From: Talinum fruticosum
Taxonomy: Eukaryota > Streptophyta > Magnoliopsida > Caryophyllales > Talinaceae
Direction of reading: 5' to 3'
Length of the DNA: 64,000 bases
NCBI GenBank assembly: GCA_021018815.1
Contig: JAITYX010000084.1
Location: 1,922,001 to 1,986,000 of the forward strand
Positions 1 to 12,240 of this stretch are shown one piece after another. The notes under the pieces were generated by a model. The model had not been told where the DNA came from. It did not search any database and saw only the letters and a program-made list of their open reading frames with translations. Positions within the stretch are counted from its first letter, which is position 1. Each line of letters begins with the position of its first letter. Made by a program: the position numbers and the translations under genes.

Positions 1-3000
1 CGGAAGACTTAGAATCGGACTAAGTCCAAAGTCATTCAAATCGGGTTCGAAAAACCTTCTTCCTCATAAAAGGATCACAAGTAAAGAGTGTTACCTGGGT
101 TCGTTAGAGGATGTGAGAAGGGTTAGATTGTCTCTGTTTTGCGGAGTTACTCGGAAGAGATTAAAAGGACACTCGGTATCTTGACAGTGGATGCTCACGC
201 CACATGTCGGGAGACTCGGGACTCTTCTCCGAGTGAGAAAAGCATAAAGGAGGAAAAGTCACTTTTGGAGATGACAGCAAAGGCAAGATAATTGGGATAG
301 GCAAGATTGGAAACGGAAGCAATCTGGTCAGCCCGGCTTACCTTGTGAAAGGATTAAAGTACAATCGCTCAAGCATCTCTCAATTATGTGATAAAGATCA
401 AGAGGTAAGATTCACTCAAACCAAATGTTACATTTCTGATGACACCACCAAGGAGATCAAACTCTCGGGTAAGAGATCGGGTAACACTTACATTATTCCT
501 CTTTCTAACCCTAGTTAGAATTTATCTTATTTAAAAGCATCACTTCATGATGAATCATGGACATGACATCGTAGATTAGGCCATCTTAGCATGCATACTA
601 TTAAGAAATTGGCATCTCATGATTTAGTTAGAGGTTTGCCTAATCGTGCTTTTGAGAAAGATAAAGTTTGTGAAGTATGCACAAAAGGGAAACAAGTCAG
701 ATCATCATTCAAATCCTCGAAAACAGTTTCCACATCCAAAGTGCTTGAACTGCTACATATGGACTTATGTGGTGAAATCCTTGTCAAGAGCCTCGGAGGT
801 AAATCATATGTACCTGTTATTATAGATGATTACTCACGATTTACCCGGGTGTGTTTTCTTAAGCACAAAAATGAAGCATTTAAGGAGTTCACCAAGCTCT
901 GCAGAAAAATCCAAGTTGAGTCTCGGACTCGGATCCGGAGAATTCGAACCGATCATGGAAGGGAGTTCGACTACTCGGAATTCTCGGAGTTTTGTGACAA
1001 GAATGGTATCTCTCACAACTTCTCAGCACCAAGAACTCCTCAACAGAATGGAGCAGTGAAGAGAAAGAACAGAACTCTTGAAGAAATAGCTAGGACCATG
1101 ATGATTGAGCACAATCTACCCTACTATTTCTGGGCCGAGGCGATCAACACGACCCAATTACACTTTGAATAGGTGCCTCATCGGACCCATACTCGAAGAA
1201 AACACCATATGAGCTCTACAAAGGCAAGAAACCCAATATTTCCTATTTCAAGCCTTTTGGATGCAAATGTTTTATTCATAACAATGGCAAGGATCACCCG
1301 ACCAAGTTTGATGCTCGGTCGGATGAAGGTATTTTTCCGGGTTATTCATCTCATAGTAAAGCTTATCGCGTTTTCAATAAAAGAACTAACAAAGTGGAAG
1401 AAAGTATCCACGTTGTGTTTGATGAGATTAAACTGGAAAAACCTAGCGAATCATAATTCTCGGATCTGAATCTCAGCAGAGAAGATGATGATAAACCGAG
1501 TCTATCGAGATTCAAACCCAACCAGCTCGTAATGAAGCCACTCGTAATAATGTGACTCGAACGAGACAATTCAAGAGTCCGCTCGTAATGTTGAAGAACA
1601 AGTTAATGAAGAAGATCACTTAGAACAAGTTTCGAAGATCAAGCAGTTCAACTTACGGATCCGGTGAATCGGAGAACAGGTAGAGCATTCAACTATGCTT
1701 CTAGTCACCCACTAGAAAACATATTATCCGATATCAACAAGTGGGATAAGAACTCGTTCCTCTCTTCGGAATCTATGTGCATTCACCGCATTCATTTCAT
1801 TAATTGAACCCAAAAATGCACTAGAGGCCCTAAATGAACCTCGAATGGGTAGAGGCCATGCAAGAGGAACTCAATCAATTCGAAAGAAACCAAGTCCGGA
1901 CTTTAACTAAACGACCTTCCGACCACTCAGTCATAGGAACCAAATGGGTTTTCAAGAACAAACTGGATGAAGGTGGGTTGGTAGTCGAAACAAGGCTAGA
2001 CTTGTAGCTCAAGGTTACAATTAGGAAGAAGGGATAGATTGTGGGGAAACCTTTGCACTCGTTGCTGAATTGAAGCCATTAGAATCCTGTTGGCATTTGC
2101 ATCTAGCATGAATATCAAATTATATCAAATGGACGTTAAGCGTGCCTTTCTCAATGGTTTCATTGAAGAGGAAGTCTATGTCGAGCAGACCTCCCGGTTT
2201 TGAAAACTCAGAATTTCCAAATTATGTTTTCAAACTTCAAAAAGCTCTTTATGATCTTAAACAAGCTCCCGGAGCTTGGTACGAAAGACTCGAGCAATTT
2301 CTTGGTTCAAAATAATTTTAGAAGAGGTCAGATCGACAAGACTCTCTTTATAAGAACCAAGGGGAAAGATTTCCTTATTGTTCGGATTTATGTTGATAAC
2401 ATAATTTTTGGAGCTACTAATGAAATTCTATGTTGAGACTTTTCCGAGTTAATGAGTCGAGAATTTCAAATGAGTATGATTGGAGAACTCAATTTCTTCC
2501 TTGGTTTACAAATCAAGCAAGACAAAGATGGAATCTATGTCCATCAATCAAAGTACACCAAGGAGCTACTGAAAAATATAATCTCCAAGATGCAAAGCAC
2601 GCAGCTACACCTATGAGCAGCGAAGCATAAAACTTGACTCGGACGAGAAAGGTAAAGCAATTGATCGAAACTCTATCGAGGTATGATTGGATCTTTCGCT
2701 GTATCTTACTTCAAGTCGACCAAACATAATGTTTAGTGTCTGTCTATGTGTAATATTTCAAGCTAATCCAAAAGAATCACATCTCACTGCGGTGAAGAGA
2801 ATATTTAGATATCTTGCAGGGACTCGGAATTTAGGTTTGTGGTACTCAAGAGACTCGGAACCGACTCTCACCTGGATACTCGGATGCTGATTATGCTGGT
2901 TACAAAGTTGATAAAAAGAGCACTTCAGGAGTTTGCCAATATCCGGGTCATTCCCTAATATCTTGGCACTCAAAGAAGCAAAACTAAGTAGCTCTATCAA

Positions 3001-3333
3001 CTAATGAGGCTGAGTATATTGCAGCTGGAGCATGCCGCGCTCGGATCTTATGGATAAAGCAACACTTGAGAGATCTTGGACTTACTTTCAAATCGGTTCC
3101 AATCAAGTGGGACAATCGGAGTGCAATTAGCATCACCAAAAATCCGAGTTCAAGCATTCCAAGAAAAAGCATATTGAGGTCGGTGTCATTTCTTAAGAGA
3201 CCATTATGAGAAAGGTGATATTGAACTTGAATTCATTCCTACTAATCTTCAATTAGCTGATATCTTTACTAAGCCTCTTGGTGAGGATCAGTTTTGTTTT
3301 ATTAGAAATGAGCTTGGTATGTTAAATGCGTAA
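1..3333 (+). pseudogene. copia pol remnant (protease, integrase, RT, RNase H)
   Basis: Decayed polyprotein in several frames. The protease motif DSGCSRHM is at about 183-206. A GAG-pre-integrase zinc region with CEVC runs from 591 into the integrase core (193-codon open stretch 591-1172). The first two catalytic Asp codons are at 762 (HMDLCG) and 951 (TDHG). The Glu of the usual NGVVERKN motif is Lys here (codon 1059). The integrase C-terminal region follows at 1173-1470 and RT at about 1850-2640. The RT active site reads YVDN instead of YVDD (Asn codon 2398). RNase H with DADYAGYK- and EAEYIA-like motifs runs to the stop at 3331, after GMLNA. Stops and frameshifts occur throughout, so no enzyme can be made. 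Confidence 0.9.
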
Positions 3334-3995
3334 TTATGTGTTTTCTTTGTGAAAATTTCTTTGCATGATTATGTGATTATGTGTTTAGAATTCTTTAGTA
3401 ACCATCGGTTCAGTTGACTTAGTGATATTGAGCCGATAGTTATTATTTACGTCCGGTTTCGAGTCACTCGAAACTAAGATGAGTCGGACTCGGACTTTTG
3501 AGTAAAAGTGGACATCAATCTTCCGAAATCATCTCTAGATAAGTGGAGAATTTCGAATTTGTTTTCAAAATTTCTCTTTCTATTTCTCTCTTGCGCGCTG
3601 TGATCGGACAACTAGCCGTTGGAAGACAAACCGCTGGAATTCTAACCGTTGGGAAGAGAACCGTCACACCGGTCTAAGGTGACCGCTAGGATGCTCGAGT
3701 CAAAACGGATATTGAAGGACGATTATTTTCCTATACATAGTGCCTACTCTCCTTCATTTCTCTACTTTACCTCTCGCGCAATATTTCTACTCTCTTTCTC
3801 TCTCAAACTCAAATCTTCGTGAACAAGCTCTCCGTACTACAAGCAACTCCAAGTACTTTCAAGCTTCGTGAAGATCATCTCAAGTAAGCTCAGTTGCTCT
3901 CAACTCGTTCTTCTACTCTTTTCTTTTTCACGCTCTTCGAGTTCTTCTCTTCTACCCTCTCTCAAAGTTTCACTACTCTCTTTTCTCATCCAAAA
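3334..3995 (+). other. spacer between pol and env-like ORF (Z)
   Basis: There is no coding capacity. The stretch is conserved with 19332-19983 in B and 25509-26142 in A. It ends in a CT-rich leader of about 240 bp directly before the env-like ORF. In all three copies a TATA-like site sits about 240-260 bp before the ORF start. I infer that this is the promoter and 5' UTR of the second ORF. Confidence 0.55.
3731..3740 (+). promoter_or_regulatory. decayed internal TATA box upstream of env-like ORF (Z)
   Basis: Reads CTATACATAG where the sister copies A and B have CTATAAATAG. The flanking sequence (GATTATTTTC before, CCTACTCTCC after) aligns with both. The A-to-C change destroys the TATA core, so Z has probably lost this promoter. 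Confidence 0.5.
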
Positions 3996-5631
3996 CCCCG
4001 AAAAGAGGTTCTCATCTTGACTTTCTTAGCTCGCCACAAAGAAACCCCGAACCAAAAGCCAAGAAGGCCCCTCTAATTCTAAGCCTATTGTCACCCGAAG
4101 CATCTTGCGTTGGATGATAAGTTCTTCCCAACCACTAATTTTTCGTGGTTGTCTCACATATAAACAACTCGGGTTTACAACTTTACGTGTTTCAGCGAGT
4201 TCATCTATCCTAAACTCATGTCCGAGTTTTACACTCATCTCACCAGCTCGAAGGTGTCCTAACCTCCAGTGGTTCGTAACATCACAGTTCGTATAAACAC
4301 TTCCCTTCTACATTATCTCGTTTAAAGTTTCCTCCCTCTTCTTAAACAAGCAATCCCATTCCCTTCACTCGAAGTCGCCGACGACTTCTTTGAAAAGTAT
4401 GCAAAAGAATTCCCTTGGTCACGCAAAAATTTCTCTCGTGACTCGGTTGAAGTCGAAGCTCGTCTTCTATGTTTCTTGCTGATGAGAACTTTCTTCTCTC
4501 AGCATTCTAGCAAGGAGAACCCCAACTCCAAGCACCTCAAAGCTCTTTTTGACATTCTAGAGGGCTACGAAGTAGACCTCTTTCTTTCCATAATCGAGCA
4601 AATGGCAGTCGTGCCAGCTCAACTCCAAAGCAAGAAGAACACCTCTCTTCATTTCGGTACTCTTCTTAGCCTTGTATTTAAACAATTCAAAGTTCCTCTT
4701 CCCTCGGATCTCGACCGCAGTTTCGAGGCTGCCATAGTTGTAGGCAAAAAGTAATTTTAGGGGTACGGATACCAGGAAACTAAACTTGGTGTCCGGGTTC
4801 ACACGTCAAAGCCGAGGCCACCTTCTAAGCCTCATACTCATAAAGAAGCCCCCTTTGTCTTCCTGTCCCACTTAGTGGTGTTTCCACCTCAGGTGCTTCT
4901 AGGTCTCTCTCTTCATTTTGTCCTCCGTCTTCATGGACAAAATTAGCTCTGTGTCCTTGGAATTCAAGGACATACTCCGTCACTTAAGACTCGTTTATCA
5001 CTCTATGACCATAAACCAAGAAATGACTCTAGTCTCAAATCCGAGAGCAGCGAGAACACGCTTATTGAGATGAAGGCTCGGTGAAGGAGCAAAAGGAGTT
5101 GATAGAACTCCTCCAGGAGAGACGAGTCCAAGGCAGCTCAGGACCAAGGCGACTCCGACACATCCGAAGAGTCCTCGAGCCTTGCCAAATCCTCGTCCGA
5201 CGAGAGGAGAGGATGAAGAAGAAGATCAAGAAGAAGCGTAAGAGCTCGCGGCCGATGCGGCTTCTTTTGAGCTCGGCGAGCTCGAAGGCCAAGGAAACCA
5301 AGAAGGACAAGGAGGCACGGCTAAGGGTCCAAGTGCTCCTAAAGCTCAACTCGAACTAATCGGCTCGGACAGCGAGTCCGAGTGGGTCGAAGACCTTGCC
5401 GATCCAAGACAATCGGCAGCGGGTCGACCCGAGCACACCCCTCCATCTCCTCCGCTCCAAGAGGACGAACCTCTGGATCCCCTAATTCTGGGTCAACCAC
5501 TTAGAACCGAGCCGTTGCCAGAGATTTCGGTACTTCCTCCGCCGCGCTCAAGCACATCATCCAGATCCTATCGGCGCCGACGCACCAGTCGGCCTTTCTC
5601 CTCAACTCGGACAAATCCATCCCCTCCTTAA
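3996..5631 (+). pseudogene. env-like second ORF of Sirevirus-type element (Z), broken
   Basis: Aligns with the minus-strand ORF beginning MTKRGSH in A and B, but the start ATG has mutated. Pieces of the protein are readable in different frames. They include a region around FIYPELVSEFY and an open stretch at 4476-4754 with the MRTFFSQHSSKEN motif. A charged, low-complexity C-terminal half follows (about 5060-5360), and a Pro/Ser/Arg-rich tail stops at 5629. The N-terminal half resembles the domain annotated in many plant genomes as putative plant transposon protein. I see no signal peptide or membrane segment, so env-like is a positional name only. Confidence 0.65.
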
Positions 5632-6053
5632 TTTCTTAGTTTTTCTTTTTTTCTTGTTTTTGTTTCGTCCGGACATCGAATATGTACCACTTGTTGTATT
5701 CTTCCCATTTTTTTATTTTCTTTGAAAGGCAAGGGGGAGAATATAGATAGAACAATTTGTTGTCTTGTCTAGGGGAGACTCTCTCTCTCACTCTTGGTAC
5801 ATATTATCTTTTTCTTCAATGAAGTAATGCATTTCCTTCCAATTCTCTAAGTTTAATGTTTAATGCAAGCATTTATGAGTTTCCATCAAATATGTTCTCT
5901 TGCTTAGCATCTTCGTCAAAATAAATGCATTTTATTGATAATTGATGAGTATCTATTTTTTCTAGTATGCTTTAAAATATGCAAAAACAGATCTATATCA
6001 CTAACAAAGTTTCTATCTAAGTATGGAATGCCTTTCATCAAAAAGGGGAGATT
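5632..6053 (+). other. 3' UTR and polypurine tract of element Z
   Basis: Non-coding. It contains a CTCTCTCTC run and ends at 6038-6053 in an A/G-rich tract (TCAAAAAGGGGAGATT), the polypurine tract that primes plus-strand synthesis. The same tract, as reverse complement, directly precedes the LTRs of A (15358) and B (17310). Here it does not lead into TGAAGACTCGGAC, the expected LTR start. Confidence 0.75.
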
Positions 6054-6737
6054 AGACAAACTTGATCTAGACTAAGTAAGGTTCGGACTAGAAGCGTTGA
6101 CTCTAACGAGAATAAGTCCTGTAACATGAAGTCGGACTCGAGTGCGACTATACGAATACTAGTCATTTGAACATGCGATAATTCTAAGTGATGAGAGACT
6201 CGAACCGAGTGTACAAGAATGAGTACGGATATGCTTTCCGAGTCGGACATAGTCATGCATAAATACATAAGATAATTGCTATAACACTTAGAGGAAATAC
6301 TATATCACTTAGAAAAGCTTCTAAGGCAAACGGAATGACTCGAAATCAAAACTCTATAAGTGAGAAACTCTTATACCTTATTCTCTTGATAGAACTCGAA
6401 ATGTGCGGAGTGAAGTCCGAGTCTTCAATCTCCCCTTTTGATGAAAGGCATTCCATACTTAGATAGAAACTTGGTTAGTGATATAGATCTGTTTTTGTAT
6501 ATTTTAAAGCATACTAGAAAAAATAGATACTCATCAATTATCAATGAAATGCATTTATTTTGACGAAGATGCTAAGCAAGAGAACATATTTGATGGAAAC
6601 TCATAAATGCTTGCATTAAACATTAAACTCAGAGAATTGGAAGGAAATGCATTACTTCATTGAAGAAAAAGATAATATGTACAAAGAGTGAGAGAGAGAG
6701 TCTCCCCTAGACAAGACAACAAATTGTTCTATCTATA
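5742..6737. repeat. 98% inverted repeat with LTR fragment as loop
   Basis: The arm 5742-6053 is the reverse complement of 6427-6737, with about six differences in 311 bp. The arms are the 3' UTR and polypurine tract of the Z family. The loop (6054-6426) is the U3 end of an LTR in minus orientation. The left arm continues into element Z; the right arm stops abruptly at 6737 and passes into unrelated AT-rich DNA. Confidence 0.9.
6054..6427 (-). repeat. partial Sirevirus LTR (U3 end), inverted
   Basis: Aligns with 14995-15357 and 30996-31356 of the A LTRs and with the equivalent part of the B LTRs. It ends in GAGTCTTCA, the complement of the LTR terminus TGAAGACTC. It is truncated at about 373 bp of a full length near 1575 bp. 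On the minus strand it is correctly preceded by the polypurine tract at 6428-6446. Confidence 0.85.
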
Positions 6738-6749
6738 CAGCTTTTGCAA

Positions 6750-8040
6750 ATTATTAATTGTGAGCAATGTAATTAAATTTAAATAAAGCATAAGAGTAAG
6801 CATATATATTTCTTTTTACTTTATTAATAATAGGATAAGGCAACTAATTATCCCGATACAAAGTTAAGGGAAGTTTAAGCATAATACTTGAAAATAAAAA
6901 TAAAATTGAGCCAAAACAAATCTAAGATCAAAAGTGTTCTAAATCAAATCGTAGTACTAAATTCTAATAGCTAAGCACTAGATGCTCTTAACCTGTTTTT
7001 CCTTTTGGGTTGCTAGATCCCTTTGTATCTTCTTAGGTTTTGTTCATGTCTTCAATAATGTGAACCCTCCTTTCCTCTTCCACCTTTGCTTCATTTTTCT
7101 CTTGCGAGCAACTTTGGCGACTTGAGGATCAACCTCACGAATCTGTAATGGTTCAGCAGTAGGAGCATCCTTAGTTGTTGCCATTCTCTACCCCTCATAA
7201 TTCCGTGATTCACGGGATCGGCTTCCTCTATCTATGCTAGGTAGAAATCGGAGACAACTTCGAACGAGCTTCAGTCGACTTTGCCAAGCCTCGGAAGGTT
7301 CATCTAGTACTCACTTCATGAGTGGATACAAGTTTTATTGTTGAGCTTCAACCACAAAGCAGGTCGAATATAGTCAATGTACGGGATATCATGCAACCAA
7401 CCCATTTATCGCATAACACGATATACGAAATAGTGTGCACTATATTCAAATCAAAATAGTCGCAAATAGTGGTGTTGTTGGGAATATGTCCTGAAATGGG
7501 TTAGATGCCAATGTTTAATGCTCCATATGATCGGAAGAGTGCCATCCAACCACGCCTTTCATCTTAAAGGAGACCGTTCGAGTAAGGTTTGATATGCTTC
7601 CGCCTTTGACAAAATTGAGTTGGTAAGTAAGAATCCTCCCTAGTAGGACTCATTACAAACCCAAGGTGCTCTACTAACCATATCTACATATCAAACATGA
7701 AAAATATTACCAAAAAAAGGCGCATCGTGCACATCCAACCAAACCCGATCAATAGCCTAATAAGGGTAAAAGAGCGTCGTTGTCCAGCCAACTAACTATA
7801 CCGGTAGTAAGAGGGGACTACCCGAGAAATTCTCCAATGGGTTAACCCACATGGGATTCAAGCCTAAAAATGTCTCTCGGCAAAATAACCGAAGTCATGG
7901 AACAAGTAATCCCCTAGTTGCTTTGTGGCCTTCAACCAGTAGGAAGCTATCTACCAAGAACATTATGATGGCTCAACACATCATAAATTGCACCACTGCC
8001 AACCCATGAGTAGGACGAAAGTGCATCAAGAGTTGAGCCA
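6750..8040 (-). pseudogene. DUF7745-like gene G, 3' part, severed by element C
   Basis: Minus-strand remnant that continues gene G from 32906-33227 after removal of element C. Fragments such as FLLVEGHKAT (compare FLLVRGHEDM in the plus-strand gene at 41071) and a lysine/arginine-rich tail (VARKRKMKQRWKRK, near 7100) are readable with many stops. The 3' flank at 6770-6860 matches the 3' flank of the 41071-42448 gene (TTATTAATAATAAAGTAAAA). I therefore read it as the same kind of gene as the antisense DUF7745-like genes of E1 and E2. Function unknown. Confidence 0.5.
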
Positions 8041-10906
8041 TGTTAAGTTGTATTTTACACGTAATTTTAGTAGTTATTTAGTTTATATTATATAGTTTAT
8101 TTTATGTAATTTATCCTAATTTGTCTATTTATAGGTAATTATTGAATAAAGTGGGGAAGAAAAGAAAAGACGTTAAAAGTGGATTTTTAGCTACCGACAA
8201 GCGTTTGAAAGATATGAAGTCGGTCCATAAAAATAATATGTCATAAAATATTTATTTTATAATATTTTATTTTATAAAATCTTAATTTGAACAGAAGAGT
8301 GAAGATAATCATACTCGTAAACCCACTCGGGACTACTCCTTACAGTCTGCATGACTAGAAGGAAACTTGGAGGAGAAGAAAACGAATCACCTTTAAAGGA
8401 CCCAATTTTCCTCACGGCCGGAATCTTCTTCACGCTGCTACCAATCAAAAACCCGACTTCTCTTCACCGCTTGCTACCTCACAGCTATCTCATGCCATCT
8501 CCTACTTCTCCATAACCACTTATCATCATAACTTCATCATCAACCTATGTTCTATCACATTATCCCCCTTAAATAAATCATCACACCAAGCAACCAAATA
8601 ATCATATTCATGTTCTTTTCTCCCTCATCTTTTCATCCCACTTTCAGCCCTCATAATCATCGCTAATCATCATCATAATCATCAAGCAGTATCCATATTA
8701 TCATCATCATCGACGTCTATTATCAACATCATCATTTTGCGGTCGGAGAAATTTATATCATTATTATTATTTATTATTGTAAACTTTTACTAGTAAAGAT
8801 TGACTTTGTATTATTAAAGATGATATTTTTATTTAGTTTACGTGTTTCAAATTATATTATGTGTGAGTAGTTTTTATACTTAGTATAATCTACTTGAAAC
8901 CATGTTAAATTATATATTTTGAAACAAAGTTTCGATCTTTATTATCTTATTGATTTTTATCCATGATTCTATGATAATTTGATTTTAATGTTTATGATTT
9001 TATGTCTAATTAATTGGAGTACACACTAATTAGTTTTATATAAACTCATATGATAGTTTAAAGGGCTTAAGTACGTAATCGCTTAGTCTTTTAGATGTAA
9101 GTATCACCCTAGTTAATCATGGATGGCTCATACCCGTCTCTTTTAATTAGGAAATTATCATAAATCCTTTTTAAATCAATTTGCTAGTAGATTGGTTACT
9201 AGGTGCTAGATGATGTTTTTCTAATACTTAATGCTCTAATTTGATTAAATTCTAGTGCTAGTGCTAGGGTTATCAATATTAGTAGGGTTTATATTAGGGC
9301 TAGGCCTAAGTAAACTAATAACTAAGGAAAATGGGTAAGATCCGCTAGTGGTTGTCTTGTACAATTTAGCTCATGGGTATACACTGGCAAAACCGACCCG
9401 AATCGAATGGGTCAACCCGAATGACCCGAAACCCAAACCGAACCGACATCCGAAACATTTGAACTGATTTTGACCCGAAGACCGAATCGAACAGACCCGA
9501 AATCTAATGAAACCGATTCCGACCCGAACCAAAATGACCCAAACCGAAACCGAACCGAACCGAACCGAACCGAAAATGAGCCAAACCGAATCGGACCCGA
9601 ATCGATTTAACCCAAATAAAAGTGACCCAACCCACATTTTTTTGGAGGATGGACTTTTGTGCCTATAGTGGCACAATTTTGAATCGATTTTGACCCAAAA
9701 AGTGACCCCGTTTACGACCCGATCCGAAATTAACCGAATCGAACCCGAACGAGATTGACTCGAAATTGAACCGAACCGAAGTTGACCCGAACCGAAACCG
9801 AACCGGATCCGAATAAGATCGACCCGAAGTTTACCCGAACCGAAATTGACCCGAACCCGAAACCGAACCGGACCCGAACAAGATCGACCCGAAATTAACC
9901 CGAACCGAACTAACCCAAACCGAACCCGAACCGAATGACCCGATTGCCAGGTATACATGGGTAGATGAATTTGTGTGTTAATGATAAATAATAATTTGCA
10001 TGGTGGATATAGATTATACTAAGTATTTTTACAAATTTGATATCTTTGATAATTATTTATTTGCTTTTTAGTGGTTTTCTTTATTTTGATAATTTTTATT
10101 TACAAAGTTACAATCTTTTATTATTAATTTCTTTATCCCCCCTTAAATAACAGTCTTTTAGGTTAGTTTTAAGAATTTTATTTTAATTTAATTTTGAGTC
10201 TTTATATCTTTTAATTTTTAGATTATTTTTCGGATAGTTTTTATTATTTTTGAGTCAGTTTGTTAGAAATTAGTTTAAAATAGTTTCTTTTATTATTTTT
10301 CATGTTTTATCTTCTTTTGGGGTTTAAATAGAGTCCTAATTTGATGTGATTAAATTTTTGAATTTTTGGAATTAATTTGATAAATTTTCAGATTTAATTT
10401 TTGAATTTAATTACTGCAGGTTTTTAGTTAAATAATTTCATAATTTCGGTTTTAAATTTTATTTTTATATTTTGAGGGTCTGGTTAGGTCTACAAACTTA
10501 GTGTTAATATTCTGGATAATTTTAGTATTTATTTTCGTAATTAATTTAGTTCAGAATTTTACTTATTTAATTTTCTATTCTTGAATCTGTTTATTTTCTA
10601 TCTTAGTTTTCTGTTTTAATTGTTCCAAAAATATATATATACAAATAAAATATTTCTGGGTTATTATGGTTTTTATATTCTGTATAAAGTATTTATTTAT
10701 TAGTGCATAATTTTCTGTGATTTAAAATTACTAATTTATTAGTTTATATTTTCTGTTTTGTTTTAAAGAGTAGAAAATTTAATTAGATTTAAGCTTACAT
10801 ATTTATTACATCTTTCCGCGTGGATTTGATCCCTACTTTCCTAAGCTATATTGTTAATTATAAGCCTAAGTAGTGGTTTAATTTGTACTTGCACGACAAG
10901 CTAACA
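8041..10906 (+). repeat. 5' LTR of element C
   Basis: 2866 bp, TG...CA. Its ends match the right LTR (31523-32900) closely. The middle (about 8815-10265) has no counterpart there. That extra part includes a 567-bp MITE; the remaining 0.9 kb or so is most simply explained by deletion in the right LTR. Confidence 0.88.
9384..9950. mobile_element. hAT-like MITE built of ACCGAACCCGA-type repeats
   Basis: The termini are inverted (CTGGCAA at 9384, TTGCCAG ending 9950). The flanks are a perfect direct repeat GTATACA (9377-9383 and 9951-9957). The interior is a degenerate array of CCGAACCGAACCCGAA-type units interrupted by short unique sequence. A 195-codon open stretch on the minus strand is a by-product of this repetitiveness. 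The direct repeat looks like 7 bp, or 8 with one mismatch, which points to the hAT superfamily. The superfamily call is inference. Confidence 0.6.
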
Positions 10907-10911
10907 AATTT

Positions 10912-10929
10912 TGGTGCCGTTGTCGGGCA
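10912..10929 (+). other. primer-binding site of element C
   Basis: Reads TGGTGCCGTTGTCGGGCA, five bases after the LTR end. It differs at three positions from TGGCGCCGTTGCCGGGGA, the complement of the tRNA-Asp 3' end that Athila/Tat-type elements commonly use. Confidence 0.8.
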
Positions 10930-11121
10930 TAGAAAATAATAGTTGTTAGTTTTTATTTAATTTAGATCTACAACTTTTATTACTTCTTTGTGACTTTAAT
11001 AGTTTATTTTCGTAGTTTTTTTAGTGTTTTGTTTTCATTTTGACAAGGAGCATACATTTGACGAAGTTGAAAGCCAAGTAATGTTTCTAATTACTGTTTC
11101 GTAAGTTCCGAAATTATTGAG

Positions 11122-11856
11122 ATGACTACTTTACGTGAACTTGCTGCACATAACTTGGATACACAAGTTCTACCAATATTATATCCTGTATTGGACCGAC
11201 CACTAAAAACGAACTCCGGATTTTTAAATATGCTACCTAAATTTCATGGACTGCCTGGTGAGGACCCATATCGTCATATCAATGAGTTTAGTATTATATG
11301 TTCCACTATACAACTTGAGGGAATCACCTAAGACCAAATTAAGTTGAGAGCCTTTCCCTTTTCACTTCAACATAAGGCTAAAGATTTGTTTATTACCTAC
11401 GCCTGCAACATTCACTACATGGACCCAAGTTCATAAAGCATTTTTAGATAAATTTTCTCCTACATCTAGGATATAGTCAATTAGAAAGGAAATTTGTGGC
11501 ATTAAACAGATGACTGAGGAGACTTTTTCTTAATATTGGGAGCGTTTTAATAAATTATGTGTTAGTTGTCCCCAACATAAAATTTCCGAGCATTTATTGA
11601 TTCAATATTTATATGAAGGTTTATTACCAATAGATAAAAATATGGTAGATGTTACTAGTGGAGGGGCCTTGTTTAATAAGACTCCAGCTCAGGCTAGAGA
11701 ATTGTTTAATATTATGGCCCAAAATACTCAACAATTTGGAATTGGAGATACCCAATTTAGGAATGTTAATGAGTTCAATTTAGGTCCTCAATTGTCCCAA
11801 ATTACTGTTATGTTGAATAAATTGGTCCATAAAGAAGAAGCGAGTAGTTTGTAGTA
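11122..11856 (+). pseudogene. Athila-type gag remnant
   Basis: The ORF at 11122-11331 begins MTTLRELA and contains LPKFHGLPGEDPYRHINEF, the signature of Athila-type gag. After a stop and frame changes, 11597-11854 carries IQYLYEGLLP and GGALFNKTPAQARELF, typical of the same capsid domain further on. In-frame stops at 11329 and in 11340-11590 break it. No zinc knuckle is visible. Confidence 0.82.
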
Positions 11857-12240
11857 TCTCGCCGTTTAGAGGGTCATGTTGCTAATTCATGCCCTACATA
11901 ACAAAGATGGCATTTGAATGCTATTTTTTCCAACCAAGGTCAAATGAACCATAACCCATTCTCGAACACTTATAAAGAATGGAGTGACTACTCTAACCTT
12001 AGGTATGGATTTGAAGAAAACCCCTAGAATTTGATAAATCCATTGCTCAAGACAAAACTAATTATCTTTTAGTGTAAATCATTAAGAAGATGGATGACCA
12101 GAAAAATGAGACTCGACCTTAGGTTCCATTAGAGATGACCATTAAGCGGAGTTCAAGAGAGACAGACCGGCAACGATACTATAATTAGTAACCCGCAAGC
12201 CCAAATTCAATCTCAACCTTTCCAAGATCCAAAAGAAAAT

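Larger units (their letters stand above)
1..6053 (+). mobile_element. Sirevirus-type Ty1/copia element Z, 5' end outside window
   Basis: Order on the plus strand is protease, integrase, RT, RNase H, untranslated spacer, env-like ORF, 3' UTR and polypurine tract, which is the layout of Sirevirus-type copia elements. The gag, PBS and 5' LTR lie outside the window or are lost. The copy is closely related to elements A and B further right and can be aligned to them throughout. It is heavily decayed, and the normal 3' LTR is missing: after the polypurine tract the sequence enters an LTR fragment in the opposite orientation. The assignment is firm; the lineage name rests on the extra ORF and the iMet-type PBS seen in relative A. 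Confidence 0.88.

Noticed and set aside
5062..5359. Overlapping ORFs of 92-95 codons on both strands
   Set aside because: Both reflect the charged, repetitive C-terminal half of the decayed env-like ORF; only the plus strand aligns with A and B.
9371..9958. 195-codon minus-strand ORF rich in Arg, Gly, Phe and Ser
   Set aside because: It is the translation of a degenerate CCGAACCCGA-type repeat array inside a MITE; no domain and no codon signal.
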